This document shows, piece after piece, positions 29,372 through 39,200 of a stretch of DNA of 64,000 bases. The notes beneath the pieces were generated by a model, which had not been told where the DNA came from, ran no database searches, and saw only the letters and a program-made list of their open reading frames with translations. The DNA comes from DASZFV01 sp035549075 (GTDB lineage Bacteria; Myxococcota_A; Polyangia; Fen-1088). Each line of letters begins with the position of its first letter. Positions within the stretch are counted from its first letter, which is position 1. The stretch spans positions 1-64,000 of the forward strand of contig DASZRT010000069.1 of the NCBI GenBank assembly GCA_035549075.1. The letters are read 5' to 3'. A program made the position numbers and the translations under genes.

Positions 29372-30619
29372 ATGGCGTCACGCTGGGCCCGGTTGTGCGC
29401 GGTTGGCGGGCTCGTGTTCGCGATCGGTTGCCATCACGGCGGCGGGCTGCGGCCCGCTGACGCAGGCGACGGGCCCGCTGACGTCGCGCCGCAGGGCGAA
29501 GCGCCCGCCGATGCGGGCGCTCCCGAGACCGGACCGGCGACGGGCGGCGAGACGGGGGGCGGCGGCGCGGGCGGCGGCGGTGCAAGCGGCGGCGCGAAAG
29601 GTGAAACGACCGACGCGGGCGGGGCCGATGCCGACGTGACTCCCGCCGACGCGGGCGCGACCGACGCCGACGCCGACGGTCCTCGGCACCTCGGTGCCAT
29701 CGCGGCGAGCCCGGGCACCGAGACCTCGTGCGTCGTGCTCGTCGACGGGACGGCGCGATGCTGGGGCGTAGGTTTCCTCGGCGACGGGCCGGCCGTGACG
29801 ACGACGACGGTCGCGCCCGAGCGCGCGCACACCGTCGCGGGGCTCTCGGACGCCGTCGCGATCTCGAGCGGGCGGACGCACGTCTGCGCGCTTCGCGGCA
29901 ACGGCGACGTCGTGTGCTGGGGCGCGAACGATCACGGGCAGCTCGGGCGCGCGAGCACATGCCCGCCCGCGGGGTGCGAGACGCCGACGCCCGTCGAGGG
30001 TCTGGGCAAAGCGGTCGACGTCCGCGCGGCGCGCGAGTACACGTGCGCGCTCCTCGTCGGCGGGACGGTCGCGTGCTGGGGCAGCAACGCCCGTGGCCAG
30101 CTCGGCGCGCCGAACCAGTCGTTCGTCGCCGCCGTGCCTGGGGTCTCGAACGCGACGGCGATCGCCGCGGGCTGGTTTCACACGTGCGCCGTCGTCGGCG
30201 GCGGCAGCGTCGCGTGCTGGGGCGGGGCCCTCCTCGGCGACGAGGCGCCCGCGCTCGTGCCGAGCATCGACGACGCGACGGGGGTGAGCGTCACGAACAC
30301 GATGACGTGCATCTCGCGGCGCGACCATTCGGTGTGGTGCTGGGCTGACGACGATCACCAATCGATGGGCGCGTGGACCCCGGCGTCCGTCGCGCACGTC
30401 GACAACGCGCACGCCGTCGCTGGGACCTGCGCGGTCCTCGGCGCTGGCGATCTCGCGTGCTGGTCGGGGACGGCGGCCGCGAACATCGTCCCGAACCTCG
30501 ACGGCGTGACGTCGCTGTCGGCCGCCGTCGAGCAGCCGGTGTGGCTCGCCGTCGATCGAGACGGCTCGGTCTGGACCTTCGATTCGAAGGCCCAGCCGAC
30601 GCGGCTCTCCGGCTGGTGA
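29372..30619 (+). CDS. RCC1-repeat lipoprotein
   Basis: The 415-residue product from ATG 29372 has a lipoprotein signal with lipobox AIGC. A Gly/Ala/Asp-rich linker covers residues 25-105. The rest consists of regulator of chromosome condensation-type repeats, recognisable by units such as HVCALRGNGDVVCWGANDHG and CALLVGGTVACWGSNARG; these form a beta-propeller. In myxobacteria such proteins are usually surface-exposed and of unknown ligand. Paired cysteines in each repeat (C-A-L...V-x-C-W-G) suggest disulfides. It ends 4 bp from the converging ADYC gene. Confidence 0.82.
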   Translation: MASRWARLCAVGGLVFAIGCHHGGGLRPADAGDGPADVAPQGEAPADAGAPETGPATGGETGGGGAGGGGASGGAKGETTDAGGADADVTPADAGATDADADGPRHLGAIAASPGTETSCVVLVDGTARCWGVGFLGDGPAVTTTTVAPERAHTVAGLSDAVAISSGRTHVCALRGNGDVVCWGANDHGQLGRASTCPPAGCETPTPVEGLGKAVDVRAAREYTCALLVGGTVACWGSNARGQLGAPNQSFVAAVPGVSNATAIAAGWFHTCAVVGGGSVACWGGALLGDEAPALVPSIDDATGVSVTNTMTCISRRDHSVWCWADDDHQSMGAWTPASVAHVDNAHAVAGTCAVLGAGDLACWSGTAAANIVPNLDGVTSLSAAVEQPVWLAVDRDGSVWTFDSKAQPTRLSGW

Positions 30620-30623
30620 CGCT

Positions 30624-33600
30624 TCAGCGGAACGTCACGCGGACGGTGTGGGTCGCGCCGTCGCCCAGGTCGACGCGCAGCTGGTACGCGCCGCGCGCGA
30701 GCGCGTGCGTGTCGAGCAGCAGATCATAGGTGCGGAGCAGCGGGATGAACACGAAGTTGTCGCCGAGGAACGGCGGCAGGGCGTGGGCCGGCTGCTCGGC
30801 GCCGACGTGGCCGGCGGCGTCGACGGGCGCGAGGAAGAGCTTCGCGGGGAAGTCGGCGATGCCGGCGCAGCCGCCCGCGAGCGTGAAGCGCACGAGCAAC
30901 GGAAGCGGCCGGTAGAACACCGACGAGCCGTCCTCGTCGATCGGCTGCAGGAAGTGGCCGAACGAGACGAGGACGCGCACGAGGAACGAGCCCGTCGAGC
31001 GGTTGCCCGTCGCGTCCGTCGCCGCGCAATTCACCTTGGTGTCGCCGAGCGGGAATTGCGCGCCCGAGGCCGGCGCGCACGAGACGCTCGGGTGCGGGTC
31101 GGTGTCGTCGGTCGCCGTCACGTGGTACGTCACGCGCGCGCCGAGGCGGCTCGTCGCGGGCACGACGATCGTCGCCGGTAGGGAGAGCACGGGCGGCCGG
31201 TTGTCGGCGACCGAGACGACGAACGTCGCGGGCGCCGTCGTGTTGCCGTGGTGGTCGGTCGAGGTGCAAGTGACGAGAGTCGTGCCCACGGCGAAGAACG
31301 AGCCCGACGGGTGGTCGCACGTCACGGGGTCTGCGCCGTCGACGACGTCGCTCGCGCACGTGGCGAAACTCACGACGCTGCCGCCTGGGCTGCTCGCGAG
31401 CACGTGGACGTTGGTGAGCGGGCACAGCGTCGGCGGCGTCGTGTCGCGCACCGTGACGGGGAAGCTCGCTGACGTCGTCTGTCCCGCGGCGTCGGTGGCG
31501 GCGCACACGACCTCGGTCGTCGTGTCGAGCGCGAACAGCGCCGGCGACGCGGGCGCGCACTCGACGGGCAGCGGGCCCGTGACGACGTCGACGGCCGACG
31601 CCTCGTAGCTGACGACGGCGCCGAGCGCGCTCGTCGCCTCGGCCACGATGGGGCCGGGCACGGTGACGACGGGCGGGCCGTCGACGACGTCGACGCCGAA
31701 GAGACCGAGGCCGACGGCGCCCGTCCCGGGATCGATCGCCTCGCAGAGGACCGTCGATTGACCGATCGGGAAGGTCGCGCCCGAGGGCAGCCGGCACGAC
31801 AGCGCCGCCGGCTTGTCGTCGATCGTCGTCGCCGACGCGTCGTACGTGACGGGCGCGCCGTCGGGGCTCGTCGCGTCGACGGTGATGGAGCCAGGCGTGT
31901 GCACCGTGGGCGCCTTCGAGGGATCGCCCTGCGTCACGCCGACGAGCGTCGGATCGGACTCGCAGCTCTCCGACCAGCCGCCCCCCGCGCGTGAGTCGAG
32001 CACCTGCGAGATGCGCAGCGGGTGCCACCCCGGCGGCACGTCGAGCGTCATGCTCCAGTCGCCGTTGGCGTCGGCGCGCGCCGTGAAGGTGCGCTGGCCG
32101 TCGCGAACGACGACGTCGGCGAACGGCTGCGCGCAGGACGGCGGCGGCGCCGCGACGACCGAGGCGCAGCCGGCGGCGCCGAACTTGATCGGCCCCACCT
32201 GCGTGATCACGCCGTTCGGCGCGATCGGCGGCAAGGGCAGGCTCGGCGGGCGCACGTCGATCTCGAGGCGGCTCGTGGGCGTGTTGGCGAGACTCGCGAA
32301 GGCGCGGAAGTGGGCGTCGATCTGATCCGGCGTCGAGCCCGCGGGCGGGTCGGGCGCCTGGAAGAAGTACACGAGGTGCTTGCCGGGTGGCAGCGAGACG
32401 CCGCCCTGGAACGAGAACGTGCCGTCGGGCTCGGGCGTGTCGTTCACGCCGAGATCGCGCGAGACGACGCGCAGGCCCACGTGGCCCGTCTCTTCGTAGA
32501 TGCGCAGCGGCCCGAGCACGGCCTGCGCGTACGGCAGCGAGCCCGTGACGTGCACGAACTGCCCGTCGTTGCCGGCGGGCGTGCACGAAGGCTCGGCGCC
32601 CGAGCGTGGGAACGTCACGGTGGGCGGGCGGATGCCGACGCTCACGAACACCGGCGCGCTGCCGCCGGGCGAGCCGCACGCGGCCTTCGAGAACACGAGC
32701 TTATGCCAGCCCTTGTTCGGGTCGGACGCCGACCCGGCCGACAGCGTGATGACGTCGTTGATCTTGCCCGTGCCGTCGGCGGTGACCGTGGGCGTGAGCG
32801 TTGCGCCGCCGCCGAGGTCGCACACGTTGACGACGCCGGGCGCCGCCGTGCCCGTGACGGCGAACGTGTCGTCGGCGGGGTTCGGGCTGGCCGTCGGGTC
32901 GCGCGGCGACGTGATGACGGGCGCGTCGGGAGTGGCGGGCGCCGCCGCGGTGACGACGACGGGCCAATCGATCGACGCGCTCACCCCGCAGAAGGGTGCG
33001 GGCGGCGCGACGCACGGATCGCTCGCGAACGTGCGCTGCGTGAACGAGAGCGTGTGGTTCCCGTACCCCGAGACCGGCACCGTGCCCGAGAACGTGCCGT
33101 CCGACGCGATCGACAGCACCGAGCCCGGCGCGCCGTCGACGAGCACCTGCACCGAGCCGCCGACGACGCCGCCGATGCCCGACACGGCGACCTGCGGCGC
33201 GACGCCATAGACGGTCGAGCCGTTGCGCGGCGACACGATCGCGGGCGGCGGCGGTGTGGCGCGCGTGCCGTCGTCCGGCGCCGCGAGCACGTCGACGACG
33301 GCGAGGCCGTTCGCGCCGACGGCGGGCGCGAGCGAGAGATCGGCCGTCGGTCCGGCGGCGAGCGGCGTGTCGAGGTCGGGCTTCGTACCGTTCGACTTGG
33401 TCGCGAACGAGACGACGTTGAGGCCGGCGCCAGCGTTCGCGGGCGTCGCGGGCGGGTACAGCGCCGACCACGGCACGACCTGGCGGAGCTGGCTCGCGCT
33501 CGCCCACAGCAGCTGGGCCGTGCGATCGCTCGTGCTGTTCTGGATCTCGACGTGGATGGGGTAGTGCACGCCCGCCTGCAGCGCGATCGTGACGCTCTTG

Positions 33601-36470
33601 CGCTGCTGCGTCGTCGGGATCGGCACCGGCGTCGTGCACGTCTCGTGGCAGATCGTCTTGACCTCGGCGATGCACTTCGCGTCCCACTCGGGCTCGGTCG
33701 AGTAGTACGAGAGGTAGCCGCCGTCGCAGCAGAACGGATCCTGCGCGCAGATGGCGTCGACGCACGAGTCGCAGGCGTGGATGATGCCCGTGCTCGCGGC
33801 GAGCTTGGGCCCGAGCGCGCAGATGTCGTGGGGGCACGCGGGCGCGAGCGGCGCGCCCACGGCGACGGGCGGCAGCAGCGACGTGCTGCCCACGGTGAGC
33901 GCGGCGTCGCCCGCGGCCGTCACCGTGAAGGTGTACGTCTCCGAGTACGTGGGGACGATCTCGCCGTCCCACTTCGTCGAGTAGTTGGGCGTCGCGATGC
34001 CCGAGGGCAGCGTCGTCGTCGCCGAGAGATCGATGCCGGGATCGACGCGCGTCATGGGCGTGCCCGCGAACGCGAGGCCCGGGTAGTAGGTCGCGAGCAG
34101 GCCCGTGCCGCCGCCGGGGCCGACGCGGTAGAGCGCGCCCGACGGGATCGCCGACGGCGACAGCGCGCCCGGCGTCTGCCACGTGAGGCCGGGCGCCGTC
34201 GGATCCACGGGCGTCGTCGCCTGGAAGCGATCCCAGCGGATGTCGTATTTGATGCCCCGGACGAGATCGATGGTGCCGCTCGTCGGGCCCGGGCCGTCCC
34301 ACCAGTCGACGAGCTTCTGGCCGTTCACGAAGACGCGGCTCGGCTCGACGCCCGCGGCGAAGGTGTACGTGCCCGTCGCGGGCGCTTCGATCCAACCCGT
34401 GAGCACCTGCGCGAACGCGCGGTCGTCGGCCGCGGCCGAAGCGCCGGTGGGCGTGCACGTTTCGGCGGCGGCGGCGCACGCGTCGGTCCAGGCCGTCGTG
34501 CAGCAGCTGCCGAGGCCGCTCTTGGCGCAGACGCTGGCGGCGCACGCGCTGCACGAGGCGTCGAGCGCGTCGCCCACGTCGTGCTCGCCGTGGGCGCACG
34601 TCGGCACGCGCACGATGCCGTTGCGCAGCAGCGTGGGCGGCGCCTCGGGGCCGTCGGCCGTCGCCGTGTCGAGCGCGTAGACGAACACGTCGCCGGACGT
34701 GCTCGCCGGCAGCGTGAACGAGAAGCCGTGGCGAGCCGTCGTGAGGCCCGCGCCGTCGCAGGCCGTCGCGACCTCGCCCGCGAGCGGCGCCGCGAGCGCG
34801 AGGTCGGCGTAGGTCGTGCCGACGAGCGTGCCGCCGTGCTCGCGCGGGCCCGTGTAGATCGCGACGGCGACGGCCGCGCCCGGCCACTCGGGATCGCACG
34901 CCCAGCCCGTCACCGTCGCCGAGGTGCCGCTCGTGCTGACGCCGTCGACGCGATCGACGGCGCCGCCCGGACCGATGAGGTACTTCTGCGGCGCGGGCGC
35001 CGGGCCCGTGACGTCGCGCGGCCATACGCGCCCCGGCTGCCACAGCGGCCCGCCGCCGTCGACGACGTCCTGGCAGACGTGCTGCCGCTTGTCGACGCAG
35101 GCCGCGTTCCACACCGGCTGCGGCAACGTCGGATCGGCGCTGCAGCACTGGGGCATCTCGCGGCACACGGCCGTCGTGCACGGGCTGCAGTCCCACGGCA
35201 GCGCCTCGCCCGTCTGCGACTCGTCGTGCGTGCAGTAGTTGCCCGAGAAGATCTCGACGCGCGGCGTGTTCGTGAGCGGGTTCGCCCAGCGACCGTCCTC
35301 GAAGTGGTCGCGCTCGAGCCGGTCGATCGACGCGAAGCTGTCGCACGCGTTCTCGGGCGCGAGCTCGCGGTAGCGCGTGCGCTGCAGCGCCGTCGCGTGC
35401 AGCGTCGGATCCGACGCCAGCGGATCGAACGACACGAAGTATTCTTGCGCGAGCATCCACTGCGAGTCGGGCACGGCCGGGTTCCAGGGGTTCTGGATCG
35501 TGTTGGGCCAGATGAATTGTCGTGTGTCGAACAGATCGACCAGCGTGCCGTTCTTCGTGAAGCTCTGGCGGTCCTGGCAATATCCGGCGCGCGCCGCGAT
35601 CTTGCAGACGTCGTAGAACGGCTTGAGCGGGAATTCCTTCTCGACCCAGCTCGACGAGGGATCGTCGTAGAACCACGTCGTGTCCGTGCGCCAAGGGCGG
35701 AAGCCCCAGATGCGCGCGCACTTCGCGGCGACGCCCGTCGCCGTGCACGCGAAGATGAACTTGTTGGGGTTGGCGGGATCCTCGGCGATTGCCATCGCCG
35801 TCGCGCCGCCCGTCGCGTCGTGGTACGGGCACAGCGACGCCCACTGGCCGCTCCACTTGTAATAGAAGTAGACCTCGTACAGCTGCACGTCGTCGTTGAT
35901 CTGGTCCGCGGGGCGGTGCAGGAGGTTCGGCACGGGATCGGCCTCTTCGCCCGCGATGTAGAGGTCGAGATCGTCGGCGGGGTTTCCGGCCGCGTCGACG
36001 AGGTGAGCCGTCGCGTAGTGGCCCACGGCCGTCTCGCCGCCCACCGAGATGTAGCTGCCCGCGCCCGTGCTCATGCCCGGGTTCGCCGTCAGCTCGACGG
36101 GAACGACGCCCGAGTCCGACGTCAGCCCCCTGATTTCGACCGAGCCGATGTCGACGCCTTTGAGGCTGCTTCCGACGACGTCCGTTCCCAAGACGGGAAC
36201 GCCTTGAACGAGCGAGCCCTGGACCGAGAGCCCCTGAACCGAGAGGCCTTGAACGGACAGTCCCTGGACGGAAAGTCCCTGGACCGAGAGTCCCTGGACC
36301 GAGAGGCCTTGGACGGACAGTCCCTGGACGGAAAGTCCCTGGACCGAGAGTCCCTGGACCGAGAGTCCCTGGACGGACAAGCCGGCGATCGCGGCGCTCG
36401 GAGCCGCGATCAACAACACCACCAACCACGTCGCGGGCCGTTTGCCCCTCGTCCAAGAAGGTCTTTTCAT
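30624..36470 (-). CDS. Giant exported ADYC/PA14/HYR repeat protein with GLSVQ pentapeptides
   Basis: The product has 1,948 residues from ATG 36470 (overlapping the kinase stop as ATGA). A signal peptide is followed at once by eleven GLSVQ pentapeptides. An ADYC-type domain covers about 100-320, with the equivalent motif ARAGYC and the following NGTLVDLFDT. A Cys-rich module (CxxC, a later CC, then W and C) occurs three times, alternating with two PA14-like lectin domains (for example TGWIEAPATGTYTFAAG). Ig-like segments follow, then four HYR repeats near the C-terminus and a final strand-rich domain. It is a surface or secreted adhesin-type protein; ligand unknown. It appears to share a transcript with the FGE-like kinase. 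Confidence 0.85.
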   Translation of the reverse strand: MKRPSWTRGKRPATWLVVLLIAAPSAAIAGLSVQGLSVQGLSVQGLSVQGLSVQGLSVQGLSVQGLSVQGLSVQGLSVQGLSVQGSLVQGVPVLGTDVVGSSLKGVDIGSVEIRGLTSDSGVVPVELTANPGMSTGAGSYISVGGETAVGHYATAHLVDAAGNPADDLDLYIAGEEADPVPNLLHRPADQINDDVQLYEVYFYYKWSGQWASLCPYHDATGGATAMAIAEDPANPNKFIFACTATGVAAKCARIWGFRPWRTDTTWFYDDPSSSWVEKEFPLKPFYDVCKIAARAGYCQDRQSFTKNGTLVDLFDTRQFIWPNTIQNPWNPAVPDSQWMLAQEYFVSFDPLASDPTLHATALQRTRYRELAPENACDSFASIDRLERDHFEDGRWANPLTNTPRVEIFSGNYCTHDESQTGEALPWDCSPCTTAVCREMPQCCSADPTLPQPVWNAACVDKRQHVCQDVVDGGGPLWQPGRVWPRDVTGPAPAPQKYLIGPGGAVDRVDGVSTSGTSATVTGWACDPEWPGAAVAVAIYTGPREHGGTLVGTTYADLALAAPLAGEVATACDGAGLTTARHGFSFTLPASTSGDVFVYALDTATADGPEAPPTLLRNGIVRVPTCAHGEHDVGDALDASCSACAASVCAKSGLGSCCTTAWTDACAAAAETCTPTGASAAADDRAFAQVLTGWIEAPATGTYTFAAGVEPSRVFVNGQKLVDWWDGPGPTSGTIDLVRGIKYDIRWDRFQATTPVDPTAPGLTWQTPGALSPSAIPSGALYRVGPGGGTGLLATYYPGLAFAGTPMTRVDPGIDLSATTTLPSGIATPNYSTKWDGEIVPTYSETYTFTVTAAGDAALTVGSTSLLPPVAVGAPLAPACPHDICALGPKLAASTGIIHACDSCVDAICAQDPFCCDGGYLSYYSTEPEWDAKCIAEVKTICHETCTTPVPIPTTQQRKSVTIALQAGVHYPIHVEIQNSTSDRTAQLLWASASQLRQVVPWSALYPPATPANAGAGLNVVSFATKSNGTKPDLDTPLAAGPTADLSLAPAVGANGLAVVDVLAAPDDGTRATPPPPAIVSPRNGSTVYGVAPQVAVSGIGGVVGGSVQVLVDGAPGSVLSIASDGTFSGTVPVSGYGNHTLSFTQRTFASDPCVAPPAPFCGVSASIDWPVVVTAAAPATPDAPVITSPRDPTASPNPADDTFAVTGTAAPGVVNVCDLGGGATLTPTVTADGTGKINDVITLSAGSASDPNKGWHKLVFSKAACGSPGGSAPVFVSVGIRPPTVTFPRSGAEPSCTPAGNDGQFVHVTGSLPYAQAVLGPLRIYEETGHVGLRVVSRDLGVNDTPEPDGTFSFQGGVSLPPGKHLVYFFQAPDPPAGSTPDQIDAHFRAFASLANTPTSRLEIDVRPPSLPLPPIAPNGVITQVGPIKFGAAGCASVVAAPPPSCAQPFADVVVRDGQRTFTARADANGDWSMTLDVPPGWHPLRISQVLDSRAGGGWSESCESDPTLVGVTQGDPSKAPTVHTPGSITVDATSPDGAPVTYDASATTIDDKPAALSCRLPSGATFPIGQSTVLCEAIDPGTGAVGLGLFGVDVVDGPPVVTVPGPIVAEATSALGAVVSYEASAVDVVTGPLPVECAPASPALFALDTTTEVVCAATDAAGQTTSASFPVTVRDTTPPTLCPLTNVHVLASSPGGSVVSFATCASDVVDGADPVTCDHPSGSFFAVGTTLVTCTSTDHHGNTTAPATFVVSVADNRPPVLSLPATIVVPATSRLGARVTYHVTATDDTDPHPSVSCAPASGAQFPLGDTKVNCAATDATGNRSTGSFLVRVLVSFGHFLQPIDEDGSSVFYRPLPLLVRFTLAGGCAGIADFPAKLFLAPVDAAGHVGAEQPAHALPPFLGDNFVFIPLLRTYDLLLDTHALARGAYQLRVDLGDGATHTVRVTFR
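36219..36383 (-). repeat. 15-bp tandem repeats coding GLSVQ x 11
   Basis: Eleven uninterrupted 15-bp units encode GLSVQ, directly after the signal peptide of the giant ADYC protein, and a degenerate GSLVQ follows. Copies differ only at a few positions, which favours recent expansion by slippage and possible copy-number variation between strains. Confidence 0.9.
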
Positions 36471-39100
36471 TTTTCTTCTCCAGCGGTCGCGCACACGCGA
36501 ACACCCGTCGTCGAGTCTCGAAGCGTCCTGGTCACCGGCTCGCGATTCGTGCTCCTCGCCGAGACCGAATTGAAGTAGTAAGCGCCACCTCGGATCACGA
36601 ATTCGCCCCGAGTTTGCGACGACACGGCGAACTCGAGGACGTTGCCGGCCAAGTCGTCGATCCCAAAAGGACTTCGCGAGCCCGGGTGAGATCCGACGGC
36701 GTCAGGTCCGTAGGCGGACTCGACGCGGCCGTACGAGATGTCGAAGTTGGCGTCGTCGGGGGCGATCTCGTCGCCGTTCGGAAAGAGCCGATCATCGGCG
36801 CCGCGCGCCGCGCGCTCCCATTCGACCTCGTCGCACAGCCGTGCGCCGGGAACCCTGCCGGACGAGCGCAGCCACGCCAAGTACTCTTCGACGTCGGCGA
36901 GGGAAACGCCTGCCACTGGAAACTGCAGCCAGTTCTGCTTCGCCAAGCGCTGACGGCCGACGTAGACGAACGGTTGGCCCGACCTGACAGCATATCTGTG
37001 GGACGCCGTGCCGAGACTGAATTGCCAGCCGTCGCCGACCTGGCGAAGCGTCACCGACCCGTGCGTGGTCGCCGCACCGTCGGGCAAGTGACGTCCACGG
37101 TCATTCGGCGGCAATGCCTCGAGGAACGCGATCCACTCCCGGTAGGTCGTCTCTGTACGCGCGATCAGAAACGCTGGCACATGCCTTCGATGGATCGGTA
37201 CCGTTCCGAGGAACTCCGTGCGGAGTTGCTCGTCCGCGTCGCCGAACCACGATTCTCCAGCAGGTACGTAGACCATTCCTTCGGGAACGATCCGCGCTGT
37301 TGGCAGCACGACGTCGACGGTCTGGTGAGCGGGGTCGCCGCGCCTCAGCTCGAAGGGAACGATCAAATCCGCGAACCCCGTGGCGCGTGCGACGACGCGG
37401 TACGAACCGGCCTCGAGGTTCAGCGTGGTCGTCGGCGGTGCGAACCCGGGCACGGGCGCCCACAATCCACGTGGCGCCGCTTGGTCGCGGTAATGACGTT
37501 CGAGAGAGAGAGTCGTCGACGGCGGAGAAACGTGCAGCCCCACCGTGAACGGCTCGGAGAGCCGTTGCTTCCACGTCCCTCCGGCGTCAGTCGAAACGAG
37601 CTTGGCGCTCGCTGTCTTGATCTCGTCCGTGAGATGCAGGTCCTGCGTGAGCGCCAGTTTGTCGGCAAGGACCTCGAGCAGGCGCGAGCGGGCGATTTCG
37701 CGGCTCGGATCGAGGACGAGCGCTGCCTCGAAGGCCTGCGTGGCGGCGTCAAATGAGCCAAGGATCGGCGGCACCATCGCGCGTGCCGCTTTCCAGAGGG
37801 CCTCGCCCTCGTCGCGATCCATCGCATCGAACGCCGCGAAGGCGCGCGTCCTCATCGCTTTCAGGTCGTCGACCTTCTTGGCCGTCGATTGCGCTTCCGA
37901 GTTTCCTCTCTCGATCTGCTCGGCGACGCTGCGTTCGACGTCTTCGTGGCGCCTGCGCGCCGCGTGCAGGACGGCGAGCGTTGCTCCCACGAGCACGAGC
38001 GTGACCGCACCAATCGTGGTTCGCCGTCGTCGCGCGACGGCTGGGTCGTCCTCGAGCGCCGAGATGAGCGCGGCCATCGATGGGTGACGAGCCTGGCGAT
38101 CGGTCTGAAGCCCGCGCAAGACGACGCGGCGAATCCAACCGGGGACGTCGCGCTCCTTCGGCAGCGCGCGAAGGTGACCGTTCGTCACGCTCACGGAGAG
38201 CGCGACGAGCGTGTCGCCGTCGAAGGGTCGTTGGCCGTAGAGCGCCTCGTACAGAGCGACGCAAAAGCTGAACTGGTCCGTGCGCTCGTCGGTGGGCTCG
38301 CCCAAGAACTGTTCGGGCGCCATGTAAGCCGGCGTGCCCATGAGCGCGCCCGTGCGTGTGAGCTTGTCCAGCTTGTCCGACGAGCTCAGATCGACGTTCG
38401 TCGGCAAGTTCGGGTCGAAGCGAGGCGGCGGGTGCGAGTCGGAGGCTGCGTCGTTCGCGGGCACGGCTCCATCGACATCGGAGACCGCGCGTTCGAGCGC
38501 GCCGGCGCTCTCGAGCTCGATCTTGACCGCCTCGACGTTGCGCGCGAGGCCGAAGTCGACGACGCGTGCACGCCCGTCCTTGTCGAGCAGCACGTTGTCG
38601 GGCTTGAAGTCGCGGTGAACGAGCCCCTCGGCGTGCGCTGCCGCGAGCCCGCGCCCCGCCGCCGCGAAGACGGCCACAACCTCGCGCCACGAACGCGTCG
38701 CTGATTCGAGCCAAACGCGGAGCGTGCCGCCCGCTAGAAATTCTGTCGCCAGGAAGACGCGATCATCGTCGGTCACGCCGACGTCGTGCACGGCGGCGAC
38801 GTTCGGATGAGACAACCGCGCCATGGCCTTCGCTTCGCGCATCATTCGCGCTCTTGCGAGGGGCGCCGCGCCCGCACCGACGCCGCGCAGAATCTTGAGA
38901 GCGATCTTGCGATCGAGCTCGGGATCATAAGCGCCGTAGACGACGCCCATCGCCCCGGTCCCTACGCGCTCGAGGATGACGTAGCGGCTGACGCGAGCGC
39001 CAATCGCAAGGTCGGGCTCGTGCTTTTCGACGGAGCCTTCGGCTCGGTTTCCCCGCACTCTTTCCCCCGGGAGCGGCGGAGTTGGTTTCTTCGTAGTCAA
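36467..39100 (-). CDS. Membrane Ser/Thr kinase with C-terminal FGE-like domain
   Basis: The product is up to 877 residues. Residues about 38-345 are a Hanks-type kinase: glycine loop VGTGAMGVVYGAYD, Lys in IALKILR, catalytic HRDFKPDN (about 160), DFGLAR, and APEQF. One membrane helix follows (about 357-380), then a coiled region and a C-terminal formylglycine-generating-enzyme-like domain (about 625-875; WFGDADEQ, RLCDEVEWERAARG, DLAGNVLEF, VIRGGAYYFNS). The active-site cysteines of true FGE are replaced in the RGGAYY region, so this domain is probably a ligand-binding module. The start is TTG 39100; GTG 39058, with a GGGGGAAA box, is a good alternative. It overlaps the ADYC gene by 4 bp. Confidence 0.9.
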   Translation of the reverse strand: MTTKKPTPPLPGERVRGNRAEGSVEKHEPDLAIGARVSRYVILERVGTGAMGVVYGAYDPELDRKIALKILRGVGAGAAPLARARMMREAKAMARLSHPNVAAVHDVGVTDDDRVFLATEFLAGGTLRVWLESATRSWREVVAVFAAAGRGLAAAHAEGLVHRDFKPDNVLLDKDGRARVVDFGLARNVEAVKIELESAGALERAVSDVDGAVPANDAASDSHPPPRFDPNLPTNVDLSSSDKLDKLTRTGALMGTPAYMAPEQFLGEPTDERTDQFSFCVALYEALYGQRPFDGDTLVALSVSVTNGHLRALPKERDVPGWIRRVVLRGLQTDRQARHPSMAALISALEDDPAVARRRRTTIGAVTLVLVGATLAVLHAARRRHEDVERSVAEQIERGNSEAQSTAKKVDDLKAMRTRAFAAFDAMDRDEGEALWKAARAMVPPILGSFDAATQAFEAALVLDPSREIARSRLLEVLADKLALTQDLHLTDEIKTASAKLVSTDAGGTWKQRLSEPFTVGLHVSPPSTTLSLERHYRDQAAPRGLWAPVPGFAPPTTTLNLEAGSYRVVARATGFADLIVPFELRRGDPAHQTVDVVLPTARIVPEGMVYVPAGESWFGDADEQLRTEFLGTVPIHRRHVPAFLIARTETTYREWIAFLEALPPNDRGRHLPDGAATTHGSVTLRQVGDGWQFSLGTASHRYAVRSGQPFVYVGRQRLAKQNWLQFPVAGVSLADVEEYLAWLRSSGRVPGARLCDEVEWERAARGADDRLFPNGDEIAPDDANFDISYGRVESAYGPDAVGSHPGSRSPFGIDDLAGNVLEFAVSSQTRGEFVIRGGAYYFNSVSARSTNREPVTRTLRDSTTGVRVCATAGEEK

Positions 39101-39200
39101 ACGCCCAACTCGCTCTGAATTCCCGGTTATCTTCGGCGACGCTACACGCGTCCCGTTTCGCGTTCAACCGCCATGGGTCGATCGTTCGAGGGACGACCGG

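Noticed and set aside
32022..36578. 1,518-residue plus-strand frame antisense to the ADYC protein
   Set aside because: Arg-rich shadow; apparent repeats at its end only mirror the GLSVQ tract.
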